64,000 nucleotides of DNA from Dysidea avara. Its lineage: Eukaryota; Porifera; Demospongiae; Dictyoceratida; Dysideidae. Under the pieces are notes generated by a model. It ran no database searches. It was not told the DNA's origin and saw nothing but the letters and a program-made list of their open reading frames with translations. Positions 9,740 to 22,079 of the stretch are shown here, in pieces. Where the stretch lies: NCBI RefSeq assembly GCF_963678975.1, contig NC_089272.1, forward strand, positions 4,646,359-4,710,358. Reading direction: 5' to 3'. Within the stretch, counting starts at the first letter, position 1; every line of letters begins with the position of its first letter. The translations under genes were made by a program, and so were the position numbers.

Positions 9740-12445
9740 TTTTTTTTACTGATCAATTGTATTCGGGTCAACTTCAAGCAACCGTTAATAAACATTTGAT
9801 ACAACAATGCAACAGCAAAGTGAAATACTGCTATTCCCACAACAATTAGTATAAACAATGGTGTTTACCTAACACATAGACTGCGAAGGCATTGAATATA
9901 ACCACCAACTCTTGAAGATTTAGTAGTCTACTTTTGAATGGACAAACATATCCATGGACACCAATAGCAAAACCAATGACTAAGGTTGTAATAGTGAGGT
10001 TGAGTGTTTTATCCAAGAAATGTCTGGTGGTGACTAATGCTACTCTTATTATTAACTGGTAGCCTATCCAAAAGTAACACGACTCCTTGTATGCTACTTT
10101 ATAAACATCTAGTAAAGGTAAAAGACTGTTCATCATCCTGAATCTTAACAACCGCTTGAATCTTGTTAAGAAGGGAAAGGCAATACTGACTGTTATTTGC
10201 TATAGTGATGTTGTATACAGGATGATCTGGCTCAGGAAGATCTTGATCAAAGGCTTAACCGGTACTATTGATCAGTTGTATTATACACGAGTATGCAACT
10301 TTGCCATCACTTTCATTTTGGTTAAATAGACTTTCCACACTGTTAGTGTAAATTGTGCACTGGGTATTATCAAACAGGCCCACAAAAGTGTCGCCTTTCA
10401 TCATCATGAGATGACATAGATTGTTAAATGCAAACTCAAGCCTTGTCACTGCTAGCACAATAGTGTTGTCCAACAAGAATACTGCATAACCACCAGAATT
10501 ATTTCTCACAATCACTTGGTTGAGATTCAGGTATGTGTGCTGGAGACTGAATAATGATGACCCCAAAGCCAATTTGTTTTTGGTTATTATAGTGTGTACA
10601 ACTTTGTGTAACCACCACATCTTCCATCTGAAAGATCCTCAACAATGCTGCTTGTCAATGTATGACATGTTCGCAAAAGATTTTCTTGGCCAGGAATTGT
10701 AGGGATTGGTCAACCAAGCACTTAACTTAAATTTCGTCTTGTAATTATTGTTGTTGCTGTTGTTATTAGATTTATTTTTTTACATGTACACACTCCTTGC
10801 CATGCCCACAAGATCTCATTTTGCTTGATCTGACTGTGGTCGCACGAGACCGAGGACTAATAATGTATTGTATGTATCATAATTATTACTAATGATGGTT
10901 CTCTCTCTTAGGTATAGAAATTGAGTTACTGTAAGGCCAAGATACATCATCTTGACTTTCAACCTTCACAATAGCCTGTTTTTGTTATCATGAAAAGCAC
11001 AATCTGAAATTAATAGTTGTGATTTAGTAAACACCGAATACTAAACTTTTAACTTAGCTAATCATCAGATCAGTTTTAGGCCCTTGTTGTTAGAAATTTG
11101 ACAATAAGAAAAATGTATTACATTACGCAGACATATATTTTCATCACTCTTTTTTAACCAACAATCTTCAAACTCTATTTGGAATAAAGGATGACCCAAA
11201 TTTGGAATTCTACTAAACACACTGTCACTAATCATCAAGTGATTGTTTGAAAATGACTCAATGTGGTAATAAAGAGTATATATACTGGAGTTGGAAACAA
11301 CAATTAAGGTTTGAAATCTGAATTTTAATAGTGCTATTCTTCAGGTGATGAACTGAGATACTTATGCGGCATAACTTTTACAGCATGATGGAGAATGGTA
11401 TTGTATAGTGTTTGAAGATAGCAAATACAATTTGTAGTTTAGATCAGAGATAATATTATCTCTGTTTAGATCATCAGCCCATATCAGTTGTATCCCATAA
11501 TGTGATACTGGATTTTGTTTATCACGCGCAAGTATCACGCAATTAATAAGACTTACTGGTCCTACAGTGTCAAAAAGTACTATTCCACCAGACGCTTTTA
11601 TAGCAGGTAATATGGTGCGTAACATTGGTTGTTGTGACAACGTGGCAATGGATCATGTGCAGGACAGAATCTGTAATATTTTGATGCAAGGCTTGAATAA
11701 AGCCACTACAATTGTGAAAATTTAAGTTCTCAATCTCTAACCTTTCAATCCTGTCAAATATGAAGTTTGTATCCTGTACATGGCTAGAGCATCTGATAGT
11801 AGGTGAGTTGTCACTTATGCTGCCAGTCAGCGGCGGAGGAAGTAGTTGATATGAGGGGGGGCTGGGCTGACCCAGACTTATTTCTATAGTTTGGTAAGGT
11901 GAGACCAAAAAAAAAAAAAAAGGTCACAACCAACTGACAATAGTTTTCCACCTCACCAGCTACCATTTCTAGCTGATAAACTACATAAAATCCTTACATA
12001 GCTCGCTACACACTGACTACTTTATTAGAGTGACTGCTCTATTAGAGTATCTCGATCTTTATCACGGTTTTCAGCCCCACTTCAAGAAAGATAATTTCGG
12101 TGTGATATCATTCTGAGGGGGGGCTAAGCCCCCCCTCAGCAGACCAAGGGGGGCCTTCAGCCCCCTAGCCCCCCCCTTTCCGCCGCCTATGCTGCCAGTT
12201 TGTCCATAAAGAGAAAACATTAATGCATTATTGACTGTTAACTGTTGTGTCAAGTGATGTTCCCCAGGCAGAAAGAAAAGCATGACAATAAAAGTTTGGT
12301 GAAACGTTTGCTGGTACTGGATGAACTTAGGAACAAACTGTTGAAGGTTACCACATATGAAATCTTCTGGATCTGTTGTATCAATACGAAATTCTGAGCA
12401 TGTATAATTTTCCTCATCGTTAGCATCAGGTTCAACAAAATACAT
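9740..12445 (-). pseudogene. Decayed sponge-type multi-pass membrane protein with repeat ectodomain (member A)
   Basis: Several minus-strand open segments read in order as one protein family. 12445-12190 and 11827-11570 form one ectodomain exon (EENYTCSEFRIDTTD; FLPGEHHLTQQLTVNN; then NFHNCSGFIQALHQNITDS). 11570-11362 contains SGGIVLFDTVGPVSLINC. 10620-10255 contains HTYLNLNQVIVRNNSGGYAV. 10151-9846 is a multi-pass end (RFRMMNSLLPLLDVYKVAYK; YQLIIRVALVTTRHFLDKT; LNLQELVVIFNAFAVYVLG). The repeat segments suggest a parallel beta-helix ectodomain. It is broken by a MITE in the first exon and, after VYVLG, by a 10-base deletion relative to the copy at 45126. The function of the family is unknown; the membrane topology is inferred from hydrophobic runs. 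Downstream bases 9740-9845 still encode the tail in another frame. Confidence 0.7.
11828..12189. mobile_element. hAT-like MITE inserted into a coding exon
   Basis: Begins CAGCGGCGGAGGAAG and ends with the mirror TCCGCCGCCTA. The sequence TATGCTGCCAGT flanks it on both sides (left copy ending at 11827, right copy ending at 12199), covering an 8-bp or longer target duplication. Inside are a poly-A run next to GGTCACAAC and the CTCTATTAGAGTATCTCGAT motif shared with the elements at 25615, 38104 and 50331. Removing one TSD joins SLYGQTGSI to DNSPTIRCSSH in frame, which shows the host exon before insertion. Confidence 0.88.
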
Positions 12446-14297
12446 TATTGTTCCAAGAAAAGCATATATATGTATGTATTAGTAAGGATAATGTGATGAT
12501 CTCCACAAGCAAGTGTCTGTAGTGCAAACGCTACTATGTACATATAATTATTCACTGATACAATTAAATTTTAACATGCTATGCACATGTGTACGCAGCT
12601 AGCTATACAATAATGTAATTGTACTTTTTATTATTAGCTATATCATCTACATTATAATGAATGAGGCATACCTTATCATCATTTTGCTTTCTTGAAGGTA
12701 CATTTATATATCCCAAATGATATTTTGGACCACAGCAATTTGGTATCTTCAGTTTATATGCATACACCGTTTGGAAATGTGCAGAAGAATTATGCAATGA
12801 ATGCATTGTACAGGGACATGAATGGGAATTTCAGGTCATTTAGTAGATCGGCTTGATCCTGTGAATTTACATAATGGTCCCCCATGAAATGACTCTTATA
12901 GATATAATACAGTAAATATAGAGATTGTTTTGAATACCAGTTGATAGTGAAATTCAAGACAATGCACAAGTTTCACTGTTTTTAGAATACTTTACAACAA
13001 TATAAAATATTATACTTCTATATACAGTGTAACTATCGTAAAGTACTCCTGGATAGTCCCAGTAATGCTGAATAATTCAGTAGTATAATGTTGCTCAACT
13101 ATTTTACCATACTCAAGGATTTTACCACATTTAACACTGCAATGACTGCATTTACTGCATATATAAATACTTGACTCTGACTCTGAATGTTGTCTTCTCA
13201 TAGGTCTTATTAGTAGGATAATACTGCAAGTAGCTACATTACATATTATTCAACCTAACTGATTGATGCACTGTATATATATATGCTGAATATTAAAGTG
13301 AATGATTGATAAATGTCCTACTCCACTGTGTATAAGTACATGAGAGCAATTGTTTGCTATATATTAATGATAAAAACAGACTTGCTGAATCCACATAATT
13401 ATGCATAAAAGACTATATGATCAAAACAATTAGCCCAATATTTATTTGCTATACTTCTTGTAAATTAATGATTTTGTGCAGTATTTAAAATTTTGTGCTC
13501 TAGCAATTACCATGGTTTAACTTTTGGACAGGAATGAGGGAGTTCTCAGCAGTTGGTAAAGTGAACTCAGCAATGTGACCAGCCAAGCTGATGTAATAAT
13601 GCACACAACATTATTTTAGTGATGATACTGCTTGAATTTTTTGAGCCCAGAAGCAACGATCCAGCTGAAGTATTGGCTGGCTAATTACTTAAAATCACTT
13701 AGCTGGGTAATCACATATTGCAAGTCAAACACACAATTAACTCCTATATCCTTTGGAGATGTTGTGAAGAAGAAAAGAGGGCTGACTGCTGGATGAGGCT
13801 ATATACAATTGCAGAGCAGAAAGCAGGACAAAAATGATCACTTTGGTTTCCCCAGGAGTCTTTTCCTTAGTTGCTAGGAGGATCGATTCTGGAACTTCAC
13901 CTCATGGATACCTACATCAGTCATTTTGAAGCACTCCAGTTATCAACTCACCACTCATTGAAATCACCAGCCCACCAGGCAGCCCTGCAACCATCTTTTT
14001 CTGAGTGACAGTGAAGAGCATAAATATAATATCTTTAGCATTGTATTGGCATAATTGAATGCTGAGCTGTTCAACAAGATGACAAATACCTTGCCTACCT
14101 GTAGGAAAACCATGCATTTCACACACTGAGCAATGGAATGAAGAATCTCTATGCTTGAAGTTGTCCAAACAGTAAAATTTACCACAACTATGTGTCCAAA
14201 CATCAACGTTAAAATTAATGTAGTTATATATAGCCACTGATATAATAATGTATATGCACTCTATGGTATATAGTAAGCCATAATTTTGTATATGTAG
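12446..14297. other. Region between two decayed membrane-protein genes
   Basis: Possible upstream exons of member A could lie here, but I cannot prove any. Minus ORFs at 12603-12806 (KIPNCCGPKYHLGYINV), 13010-13201 (a short Cys-rich stretch) and 13917-14237 (106 codons, Cys-containing) show no domain I recognise. The rest is AT-rich. Confidence 0.4.
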
Positions 14298-15550
14298 ATG
14301 AATCTACAAGAAACAATAAGTTTACCAGATTTCTCTGCAGACAATGTCAACAAGGTCTTAGTACTGTATTTGGTTCATCTCATTGTCACCACTGCTCCAA
14401 TATATACCTCCTTTTCATCCTACCCATCACAATTTTAGGCATCCTACTAGTATTATTACTCTTCCTTCTTAACCTCACAGTTACTGATGGAACTATTAAT
14501 GCATTTATTTTGTATGCTAATATCACTAGTATCAGTAGTGTTGTGTTCTTTACTGATACTGATCATGCTGCTTATACACTTATTCACATCACTTGCAAAC
14601 CTTGACTTGGGTATTAAAACGTGTTTTTACAATGGCATGGATGACTATGCTAAAGTATAACATTTCCCATTTACCTCATCTTCATTGCTACATTACTCAT
14701 CATAACAAGTTGATACTCCACTGGTCATACAGAGGCTCACTGCACGTAGAGCTCTACCAGTTCTTGCTACACTATTCCTATTGTCGTATACTAAGATATT
14801 ACGCACTGTATCCAGTGTCCTGTTCTTCTACTCCACAATCACTCACCTACTTAGTAAACACACTACACTAGTGTGGTCAGTAGATGCTAATGTACTTCTG
14901 TTTGGAGTTAGATTTTCTATACTGTTCATTGTCTGTCTCATCCTCTTCCTATTGATACTACCTTATAATGTTGTTTGTCTTATTGTTTACAAGAACTCTG
15001 TCAAGGTTTCAGTTTGTTAACAAATTCAAGCCACTTCTGGATGCTTATCAAGGACCTTACAAAATACAGTTTTATTACTGGACTGGTCTGCAGCTTTTAA
15101 TAAGAGCTGTATTCTTTTGTGTAGCAGCTTTAGGCAAAAACAACAACCTCATCATCACTGGTAGTATTCTTCTCAGTGTGATAATAGGACTATATGGATT
15201 TGTTAAACCATTTAGAATAACAGCAAAAATTATCACAAAAATAATATATAATAAACTTTCAAGTATTGTATATATTTACACTGTCTGGAATAGGAGTTAC
15301 TGCTGTCAATGTAATGATTGCTATGGCTGCACTTCACTTGACTTTCATTGTCACAAATAACATCATTACTTACATGTGTGGTGGAGTGGTCAGGAACAAA
15401 CTTTATGACTGCACTACAGTAATAACAAAATGGCTGAAAAAGACAAATAAGAAGCCTAGTGCTATAAAGGAGCAAGCAATGCTTCAAAATATTCCTGAAA
15501 AAACTTATAATTATTGTGAATATCAAGAACAACTTCTTGGTGTAGACTAA
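14298..15550 (+). pseudogene. Decayed multi-pass membrane protein, C-terminal half (member B)
   Basis: Starts just after a TATATGTAG acceptor. The Cys-rich end of the ectodomain reads FLCRQCQQGLSTVFGSSHCH, then hydrophobic helices follow (ILGILLVLLLFLLNLTVTDG; TINAFILYANITSISS). After several frame changes come TKILRTVSSVLFFYSTITHL, LVWSVDANVLLFGVRFSILF, KFKPLLDAYQGPYKIQFYYW and GLQLLIRAVFFCVAALGKNN. The tail ending EYQEQLLGVD stops at 15550. It is the same family as members A (minus) and C (minus) but in opposite orientation. In-frame stops and at least three frame shifts make it a pseudogene, unless sequencing errors are common here. Confidence 0.72.
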
Positions 15551-16064
15551 TAATTATGCATGCAGTGCACATTTGTATTTATCTACACAATGTAATAATA
15601 TGTACATTGCATAATTACTTATGCATTTGTTTTTTCATCTACCCTTGGACCACTTACAGTTGCCATAGATTGCCGACCTAATCGATGGTGGTGATGGTGA
15701 TATCATTAAAAGAGACAATGCAAAGTACAAAAAGCTTAGGGTAATTTCTTTATCAGTAGTTATACACAAATAATGTGTATCAATTATAATAGCATTATCA
15801 TATGTACAATAATGTGTAGTATAACCCATTGATGTTACTATGCACTCCAGCAAGACTTTAAACATTATAGCACTATATTAACCAATGTACGTATATATAT
15901 TATTCTAGAAATGACTTCCCATGTATATATGAGTTGATTTGCTTAATGAGTTTATAATTCTGGTTCTATGTATATGTATATTATAGGTATGCATGAAATA
16001 GCCAAGTAACCAATTTGTATGACAAGTACAGGTGTAAGTGTTCGACTTTTTAAAAACTTTATTG
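15551..16064. other. Spacer between member B and the giant palindrome
   Basis: AT-rich. A 76-codon minus ORF (15635-15865) begins MFKVLLECIVTSMGYTTHYC and has a signal-like start but no recognisable domain. This sequence is not mirrored beyond the right end of the palindrome. Confidence 0.5.
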
Positions 16065-16199
16065 TGCGCGCGAAGCGCCTATTTACTTACCGTTTGGTCA
16101 CTAGGACATTAGGCAATTGGAATTCGCAAATTCCAATTGCATAAGTTTCAACGCTCAAAGTTTAAGAATTTATAAACACTGCTGACCTGGTTTGTAAAC

Positions 16200-16363
16200 A
16201 CGTCGAGGCGTTAATTTCCTCTGTTCCTGACATGGCAAATAATTAAAATTTTAGCGTTCATTCAGTACGCACGTGATGTAGTGGTACCAGGCTCTGTCCA
16301 GAACTCAAGTCTACCCCCAAGGAGTGATCAGCACACAGAGAAAACTGCTCAAACAGACTAAAG
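16200..16363 (+). promoter_or_regulatory. Putative 5' exon / first donor of the arm gene (left copy)
   Basis: The sequence ending ACAGACTAAAG|GTAAGTAGG at 16363 has a near-consensus donor, and the mirror donor is intact at 36716 in the right arm. ATGs here are followed immediately by stops, so it is most likely a 5' UTR exon. The transcription start was not identified. It places the gene's 5' end at the outer edge of the arm, with transcription toward the palindrome centre. Confidence 0.4.
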
Positions 16364-16660
16364 GTAAGTAGGATAAGTAGACACACACGTTGAGATTATA
16401 TTGTTTTGAAAGGCTAGTGTGGTACCAGACTACTTTCTCTAAATAAAACGCACCAGTTGGCGTGGCTATAGTAGTCTTGCGTAGACCATACAGAATTTTT
16501 TCTTAGTGTGTGAGTGCGGAAAAAGTGGCCAATCAGCACCCACCATAGAGCTGGTGAAACGTTACACAGAAATTCTATGGGAAGTGTACTAGATCACTTA
16601 TTCCCCACCCACACACAAAAGAAGAAAGTCGGTCTGATCTTAGCTATATTATAGTGAGCG

Positions 16661-16768
16661 ATGTTGAAATGGGCTCCTTCACCCCATTGGTATTCCCTAC
16701 TTTTCGGGGGAATGGGAGGTGCGGCTAGTATTGCTTACAAGAGGTTAGCATTTCTGCCTGCTGCTTAG
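16661..16768 (+). CDS. Small conserved ORF, 35 codons, hydrophobic
   Basis: Reads MLKWAPSPHWYSLLFGGMGG, then AASIAYKRLAFLPAA and a stop. The right arm keeps the same frame, length and stop (36312-36419) with one visible amino-acid change (W10 to R). It has a central hydrophobic run with a GGMGG motif and basic residues after it, which could be a single membrane segment. It may be a microprotein, part of a larger spliced gene, or chance. With arms this similar, conservation alone is weak evidence. Confidence 0.3.
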   Translation: MLKWAPSPHWYSLLFGGMGGAASIAYKRLAFLPAA

Positions 16769-19087
16769 AAAGACCTGTAGTGTAGTGTCCTGGATTAGAT
16801 GCTCCACCAGTTTTTCTTTACTGTAATCCTGCCAGTCCAGTTACTATCGCAGCACTTGACCTTGCAATGTGTGAGGGTCAGGTGCATGCTTCCATCACAT
16901 GTACTTTAATTGCTGTTTCTTGTTTATTTACTTGTTATATTTCAAAAAAAAAAAATCACGCAAAAAAATAAATCAAGTAGTATTGGCTACCAGCTTTTTT
17001 TAATATGTGGGTTGTGGAGTAGAAAGAGCAATAAATGCATTGTATACAAACTGGTTAAACCTCTACCTTACCCCATCACCATTGTATGGCATGCATATGG
17101 GTTTAAGTCTCCACAAAGGACTCGACTGTATCGTTATTAGAAGTAGACAGCATGCCTATACTACCTACTGTCAAGGAGGTGTCACTCTAATGTATCCTGT
17201 ATTGTACAATCTTCATCCTTTAAACAAGGGATTTTTGGCATAGGACAGTACAAGCATCATTTCAAGTAGCACTTTTACATTCAATAATTGTAACGTGATC
17301 TTGGAAACCTACCTTTTTTGGTTTATTTTCTGTTTAATAGCTTAAATGAGGTATTGGGTGCTTATCTATCTTGTGTTAAAATTTTAGTTTAATATCCTGA
17401 GATGTGGCTGGTTTACTATCCGGTACATTACAAACTAGTGCATTAAGGTTTGTGAGTGATTAAGGGTGACAAGTGGTGTTTACTAATAATTCCATACATG
17501 GTCTGATATAATCACCGAAGCTCCTAGGAAAAAGAAGCTTTGGGTGGGAAACTTTACAGCACGAAAGTTTAATAGTTGCTTTTATCCAAACAAATTGTTA
17601 AAATTTTCATTTAAGTTTTTGTTGTATGTAGAAGTCAAGGGTCAAGGTACACTCTTGGTAGGAAATCCAACTTCTGTGGATCATCAACCACCCTGAGATC
17701 ATAAGGCAGGCAATGTACTAGAGCAGACGCCTTATTCCTTATACAGACACCTTATAAATTTGTTTTTCATGGCCAACATCAAAGGTGGGGGTATTACTAC
17801 TGTGTAGCCTAAATATTTCTTTTCAAGGTTAACCCTTAAATCTGCTTTTCGAAAATGCATGTTTACACAATATGGGCTCGCATGGTGACACTAGGTGAGA
17901 TAACTTGATTCTTACAGCCTACAAACACACATAGATTTAAAAAGTGTGTCCACTGGGCTACTTGTAGGAGCACTGTAACTACAGTGGCTTACTTATTATG
18001 AAGTGATGAACATCGACAAGTCAAGTCTCCGTGTTTCATAATTCTTGCCACAAGCTTACTTTTGATTGTGGGATTACTCACGTAAATCATATATTGCCTG
18101 ATACAAAAATTCACGACAAGTCCAATGGAAGTCACTGCAAGGTGATAGGAGCAACTACCATCGAGTCATCGACCATTTTATAGAGGTATGTAATAAAAAG
18201 TTTGCATGTTCCCTACCAAAAAGTTATTTTCATGGCCTCACATTGTAACATTAGGGTAAAACTCTAGGTATCATTTTAATCCTTGTTCCATCACAAGTAG
18301 AATAATGTAAATCGCATAGCCATAGAATGGATGCTTCGAAAGTTACAGCGCTCTATGCAAGGCATGCGTATTTATTAAGTTTAAATCCAGTTTTCTTGAT
18401 TATGCAGGTTTAAGGGTTAAGTGTTGCTAAAGGTAAATTTTTCACAAATACTACCCAAATGTATTACTCTCTATGGGAGGTCTAAATATTTCAAGGATAA
18501 AATTTTTGCTGATAACCCCCTAACACTGCACAATCAGCAAAAAAAGTTTCCCCTCGAAATATTTAGGCTATACGGTATATGCAGTGTAATGCACTTGATT
18601 TATTTTTTCTGTAGCCAGATGATAGAGCGCTGGTATCACATACCCGAGAAAAATTCTAAGTGTAAGTTTAACTGTTAAATGAAAGTATGAATATACTCAT
18701 TTGATAGTTGTTCTCCACACTACATAATGCCCTTGACTTCTCTACTACTCTAGATCTTTTGTGTCACAAATTCTATTTGTATATTGTATCATTGTCAAGT
18801 TTCATGGTAGTGAATTATTCTTCCCTAAGATTGGCCATGCATTGTGACATGTTTAGTACATGCTTGTAAGTTTAAAGTTCACTCTCAGTGTGCTCCAGTA
18901 CAAGTCCGTCCCGTCCAGTTATTTAATGAGCTTTATCCACAATTACATCATAGCACAAAAATGGCAATAAGAGTGGGGATTGTTTGTACAGATAGCCATT
19001 AGAAGGGATAACTTTTGAGATTTTCCTCGTTAAGAAAGTGAGAGAAATCTCTGGTAAGACTTGTTTGTTAACTATCTTTCTATGTAG

Positions 19088-21042
19088 AAGCATGCACAGT
19101 TGCTCTTCTCGAACACTCCAGATCTGGTTTTGAAAATAAAACCAGAGCTAGGTAAGTATCTAAAAGTGTGAAAATGCATTCCCCCACAGAGTTTTCTCCT
19201 GCTTTCTTCATGGGAAACATCTCAAAAGCTTATCCCTTCCAATGGCTCTGTACAAAGTACCCCCACTTGTAATTGTGAATGAAACTCTTTTGGGACCTTT
19301 GAAATGTAGCCCACCTAACTGTGCTAGTGATGACGTGGTATAACAGGAAGAGTAAACTTAATGCTAGATGGCACGTTATGCACAGAAGTATCTTCTAAAC
19401 TGTTTTATAGTTTAACTATCATGTTTTTTCTTGCCAATCCTCTCTACAAAGCCTCAAAGCTGCTCTTCATTTTCATTCACGTTCGTAAAGGACATACCCA
19501 CTTTCAACTCAAAGGGATAAGCTATTCCTGGAAGTCTACAAGGCCTGCACCAATGTTTTTCAGTTATTAAATGCCTGTAAAACTTGAAGAGAAAGTAAAT
19601 CAAAAAGTCTAAGGAGAGTCGTGTCACCCATGTTTCAGCCTGCCAGAAAGAAATCACCTTAAAGCAAAGTTTACTCGTAACTGTTTATTACAAACTTCAT
19701 TTCGCTTTTCTTACGTACAAGCTGCTGTCATCATTTAACGATTTTGCTCCCGTAGGTGCGTATGGACCAACATAGATAAGTAGATAGGCATGCACACACA
19801 CGCACACGCACACACACACGCACGCACACACACACACTGCACTACACACACACGCACACGCACACACTACACAGACACATGCACACTACACACACACCAC
19901 CACACACACACATACACATGCTACACACTACACAGAGATACGTACACACACACACACACACACAAATACACACATACTGCACTACACACAGAAACACACG
20001 CACACTGCATACACAAATACACACGTGCTACACAAATACACACTACACATACATGCTACGCACTACAAAGAGACACACAGACACATACTGCACTACATAC
20101 AGGTGCACACACTACATACACACACACACACACACACCACACACCACACACGCTATAGTAGTGTCATGTAGTTTAGCAACAGTAGACACATGTACACGGA
20201 TACACGTGTCTCTTAACTACATGTTTCTCTGTGTAGTGTCATGTACTATAGTAGTGTCTATAGTTTGCATACTGCAGTTTCACACCCATCCCAGAGTATA
20301 ATTTTCATTACATCTCTTTTTTACAGACATGCTACTGGACACCCAAGAATTACATGTTACTGCTAGTGAGTGTACTTATATGCTATACACGTTTATTGGG
20401 TTTGACAAATCCGACATGAAGCAAGGCCATTTGGTCTTTAGCAGCTTTTTGGTCTCATTCGAAACTCTGTGGAAGTGAAACAATATACAATCACTGTAAC
20501 GGATTGCATTTTAAAATGTATATCCTACAGTATGATAGTACTGTATAGTTCTGCAACTTCTCTCCATGAGACTCGGACAGTTCTCCTGTGGTTTATTGAA
20601 GCTCAAGCTCCTGAGTAGTGCACAGGCATCCCAGCTCTGGTTTACTGGGCGGCAATGCATTTTAGCTGTGCTTCACATGGCTCTGCTTTTTTTTTGCTTT
20701 GTTAGTGTGTGCATGTGCGTGTGTGCGTGTTGGATAATGTAGTCCAAAAGTATGTATGTGCATGTGCTTTCTCCATTTTCCGTTTTGTTATATCATGTTC
20801 AACTCTAACTGTGTAGGTGTGCTATAAGAATCTGAAGATGTATGTGTTATAGAGAAGACACCAAGGAACAAGCTGGTCGATTCGAACCACGCTAGACACA
20901 GTGTAGTGTTTCTCAATGTAAGCTACATTCTGTTCTGTGTTGTTGCTTATTATCATGTGTACTGCAGGTCATCAATACTCTTAAGAACTGTTTCCTGATA
21001 CTGCTAAAGGATATTGTGACAAACTTGACTTTTCACGTGTAA
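19088..21042 (+). CDS. Spliced gene of unknown function, last four exons (left-arm copy)
   Basis: Four exon candidates join in a single frame with GT-AG introns: 19088-19151, 20327-20365, 20853-20917 and 20968-21042. They encode 80 residues and a TAA stop: KHAQLLFSNTPDLVLKIKPE, L-D, MLLDTQELHVTA, K, KTPRNKLVDSNHARHSVVFL, N, VINTLKNCFLILLKDIVTNL, TFHV. Acceptors are TTTCTATGTAG, TTTTTTACAG, GTGTTATAG and TGTACTGCAG. Donors are GTAAGTAT, GTGAGTGT and GTAAGCTA. All are preserved in the right arm, where visible changes are substitutions (K/E, L/M, K/E) with no stop. Earlier exons are uncertain: 18121-18186 (SLQGDRSNYHRVIDHFIE) and 18626-18661 are phase-compatible candidates. No family recognised. 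The second exon could also read through to 20477. Confidence 0.5.
19788..20153. repeat. CA-rich compound microsatellite, left arm
   Basis: Mixed ACACACGC, CACTGCACTACACA and CACACATGC units. It lies in the intron before the 20327 exon. The right-arm counterpart (31907-32730) is more than twice as long. Confidence 0.95.
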
Positions 21043-21895
21043 TGTGTGCTATGAAATAGTGTTGTATAGTTCATTCAGAGCTTTGTTAAGAATTCCAATT
21101 TATACTTACGGTTTGTTACTGGGGTTTTGCATAATACCGAGCTACACCATTCAACCTCTTGATAATGTACCCAATGATGACACTACTACCTAAGATGACA
21201 CTACTAGCTACTGTTCACCATGTAGGGTGATATAAGGGTGTCGGAGTAGGTGGGGCACCACTTTTGGCTGAATTATGCAAAAAAAATTGCAAACTCAATC
21301 TTGATAAAGCAAAAGGTAGTAACATGTGACACTTGGTGTTTATTTATAATGGCAATTCAGGTTAACTTTTTCCGTATTGAGCGCCTCTAAATAATCATTG
21401 TTGTGTTTAGCTTTGTTTATGTGTCTCTGTAGCTGCCTCGGAAACAATCCTCACAGTTTATCTCTTACTTAATAAATTTCTGCCCAGTGTCAAATAAATA
21501 AACTGACGGTAAATTTAAGTATTATGAAGGTGCTTATTGATCAGTGTCCGGTTTATCATCATTGAACACCATGCAGTCAGGTAGCTATAGCCAGCACCTT
21601 GCACACAGTATTACAGTTCTCCAAAATTAATAGTAATTTGAAACCGCAGTTTCTAATTCTTTCTGGGAGGAAGGCCTCCAGACCGGCCACTTTCATTTTT
21701 ACTCTGACGCCCCTGAATCATCAATAATAATTATAGTTACCCAACATGACACTACTAGTTACGAAACTTACGATACACACTGTAGGGTGATAATGTCACT
21801 ATAGTTAGCCAACATGACATGACCAGTTACACACTGTACTGTAGGGTGGTATTGTTACCCAACACGATACTACTAGTTACACATTGTAGGGTATA

Positions 21896-22076
21896 CAGTG
21901 GAACCTCTCTTAAAGGACTCTATACATTAATTTTAACCTCTTTAATTATTAGGTCCCTATTACCTCTGAGATAGGATAACCTCCTTGTAACAGTAAAATA
22001 TCAACAAACTTGCAATTGGTTGGTCCCAAAGTATCTGTTAAATTAATATAATATAAATTATATAGAGGTTATACTG
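21896..22076. mobile_element. Tc1/mariner-like MITE (TA TSD), left arm
   Basis: Begins CAGTGGAACCTCTCTTAAAG and ends with mirror AGAGGTTATACTG. TA flanks both ends (21894-21895 and 22077-22078). The right arm retains only one end (about 30401-30522), because a ~400-base deletion there removed the other end and the adjoining DNA. CAGTGGAACC ends also occur at 34073 and 55303. The class is inferred from the ends and the TA duplication. Confidence 0.8.
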
Positions 22077-22079
22077 TAA

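Noticed and set aside
19361-19570. 69-codon ORF present in both palindrome arms (mirror at 32936-33145)
   Set aside because: It lies in the intron between the 19088 and 20327 exons; presence in both arms only reflects their near identity, and no domain is seen.
20860-20930. tRNA-like box B (GGTTCGAATCGACC on the minus strand)
   Set aside because: No box A or acceptor stem at the right spacing, and it lies inside an exon of the arm gene.
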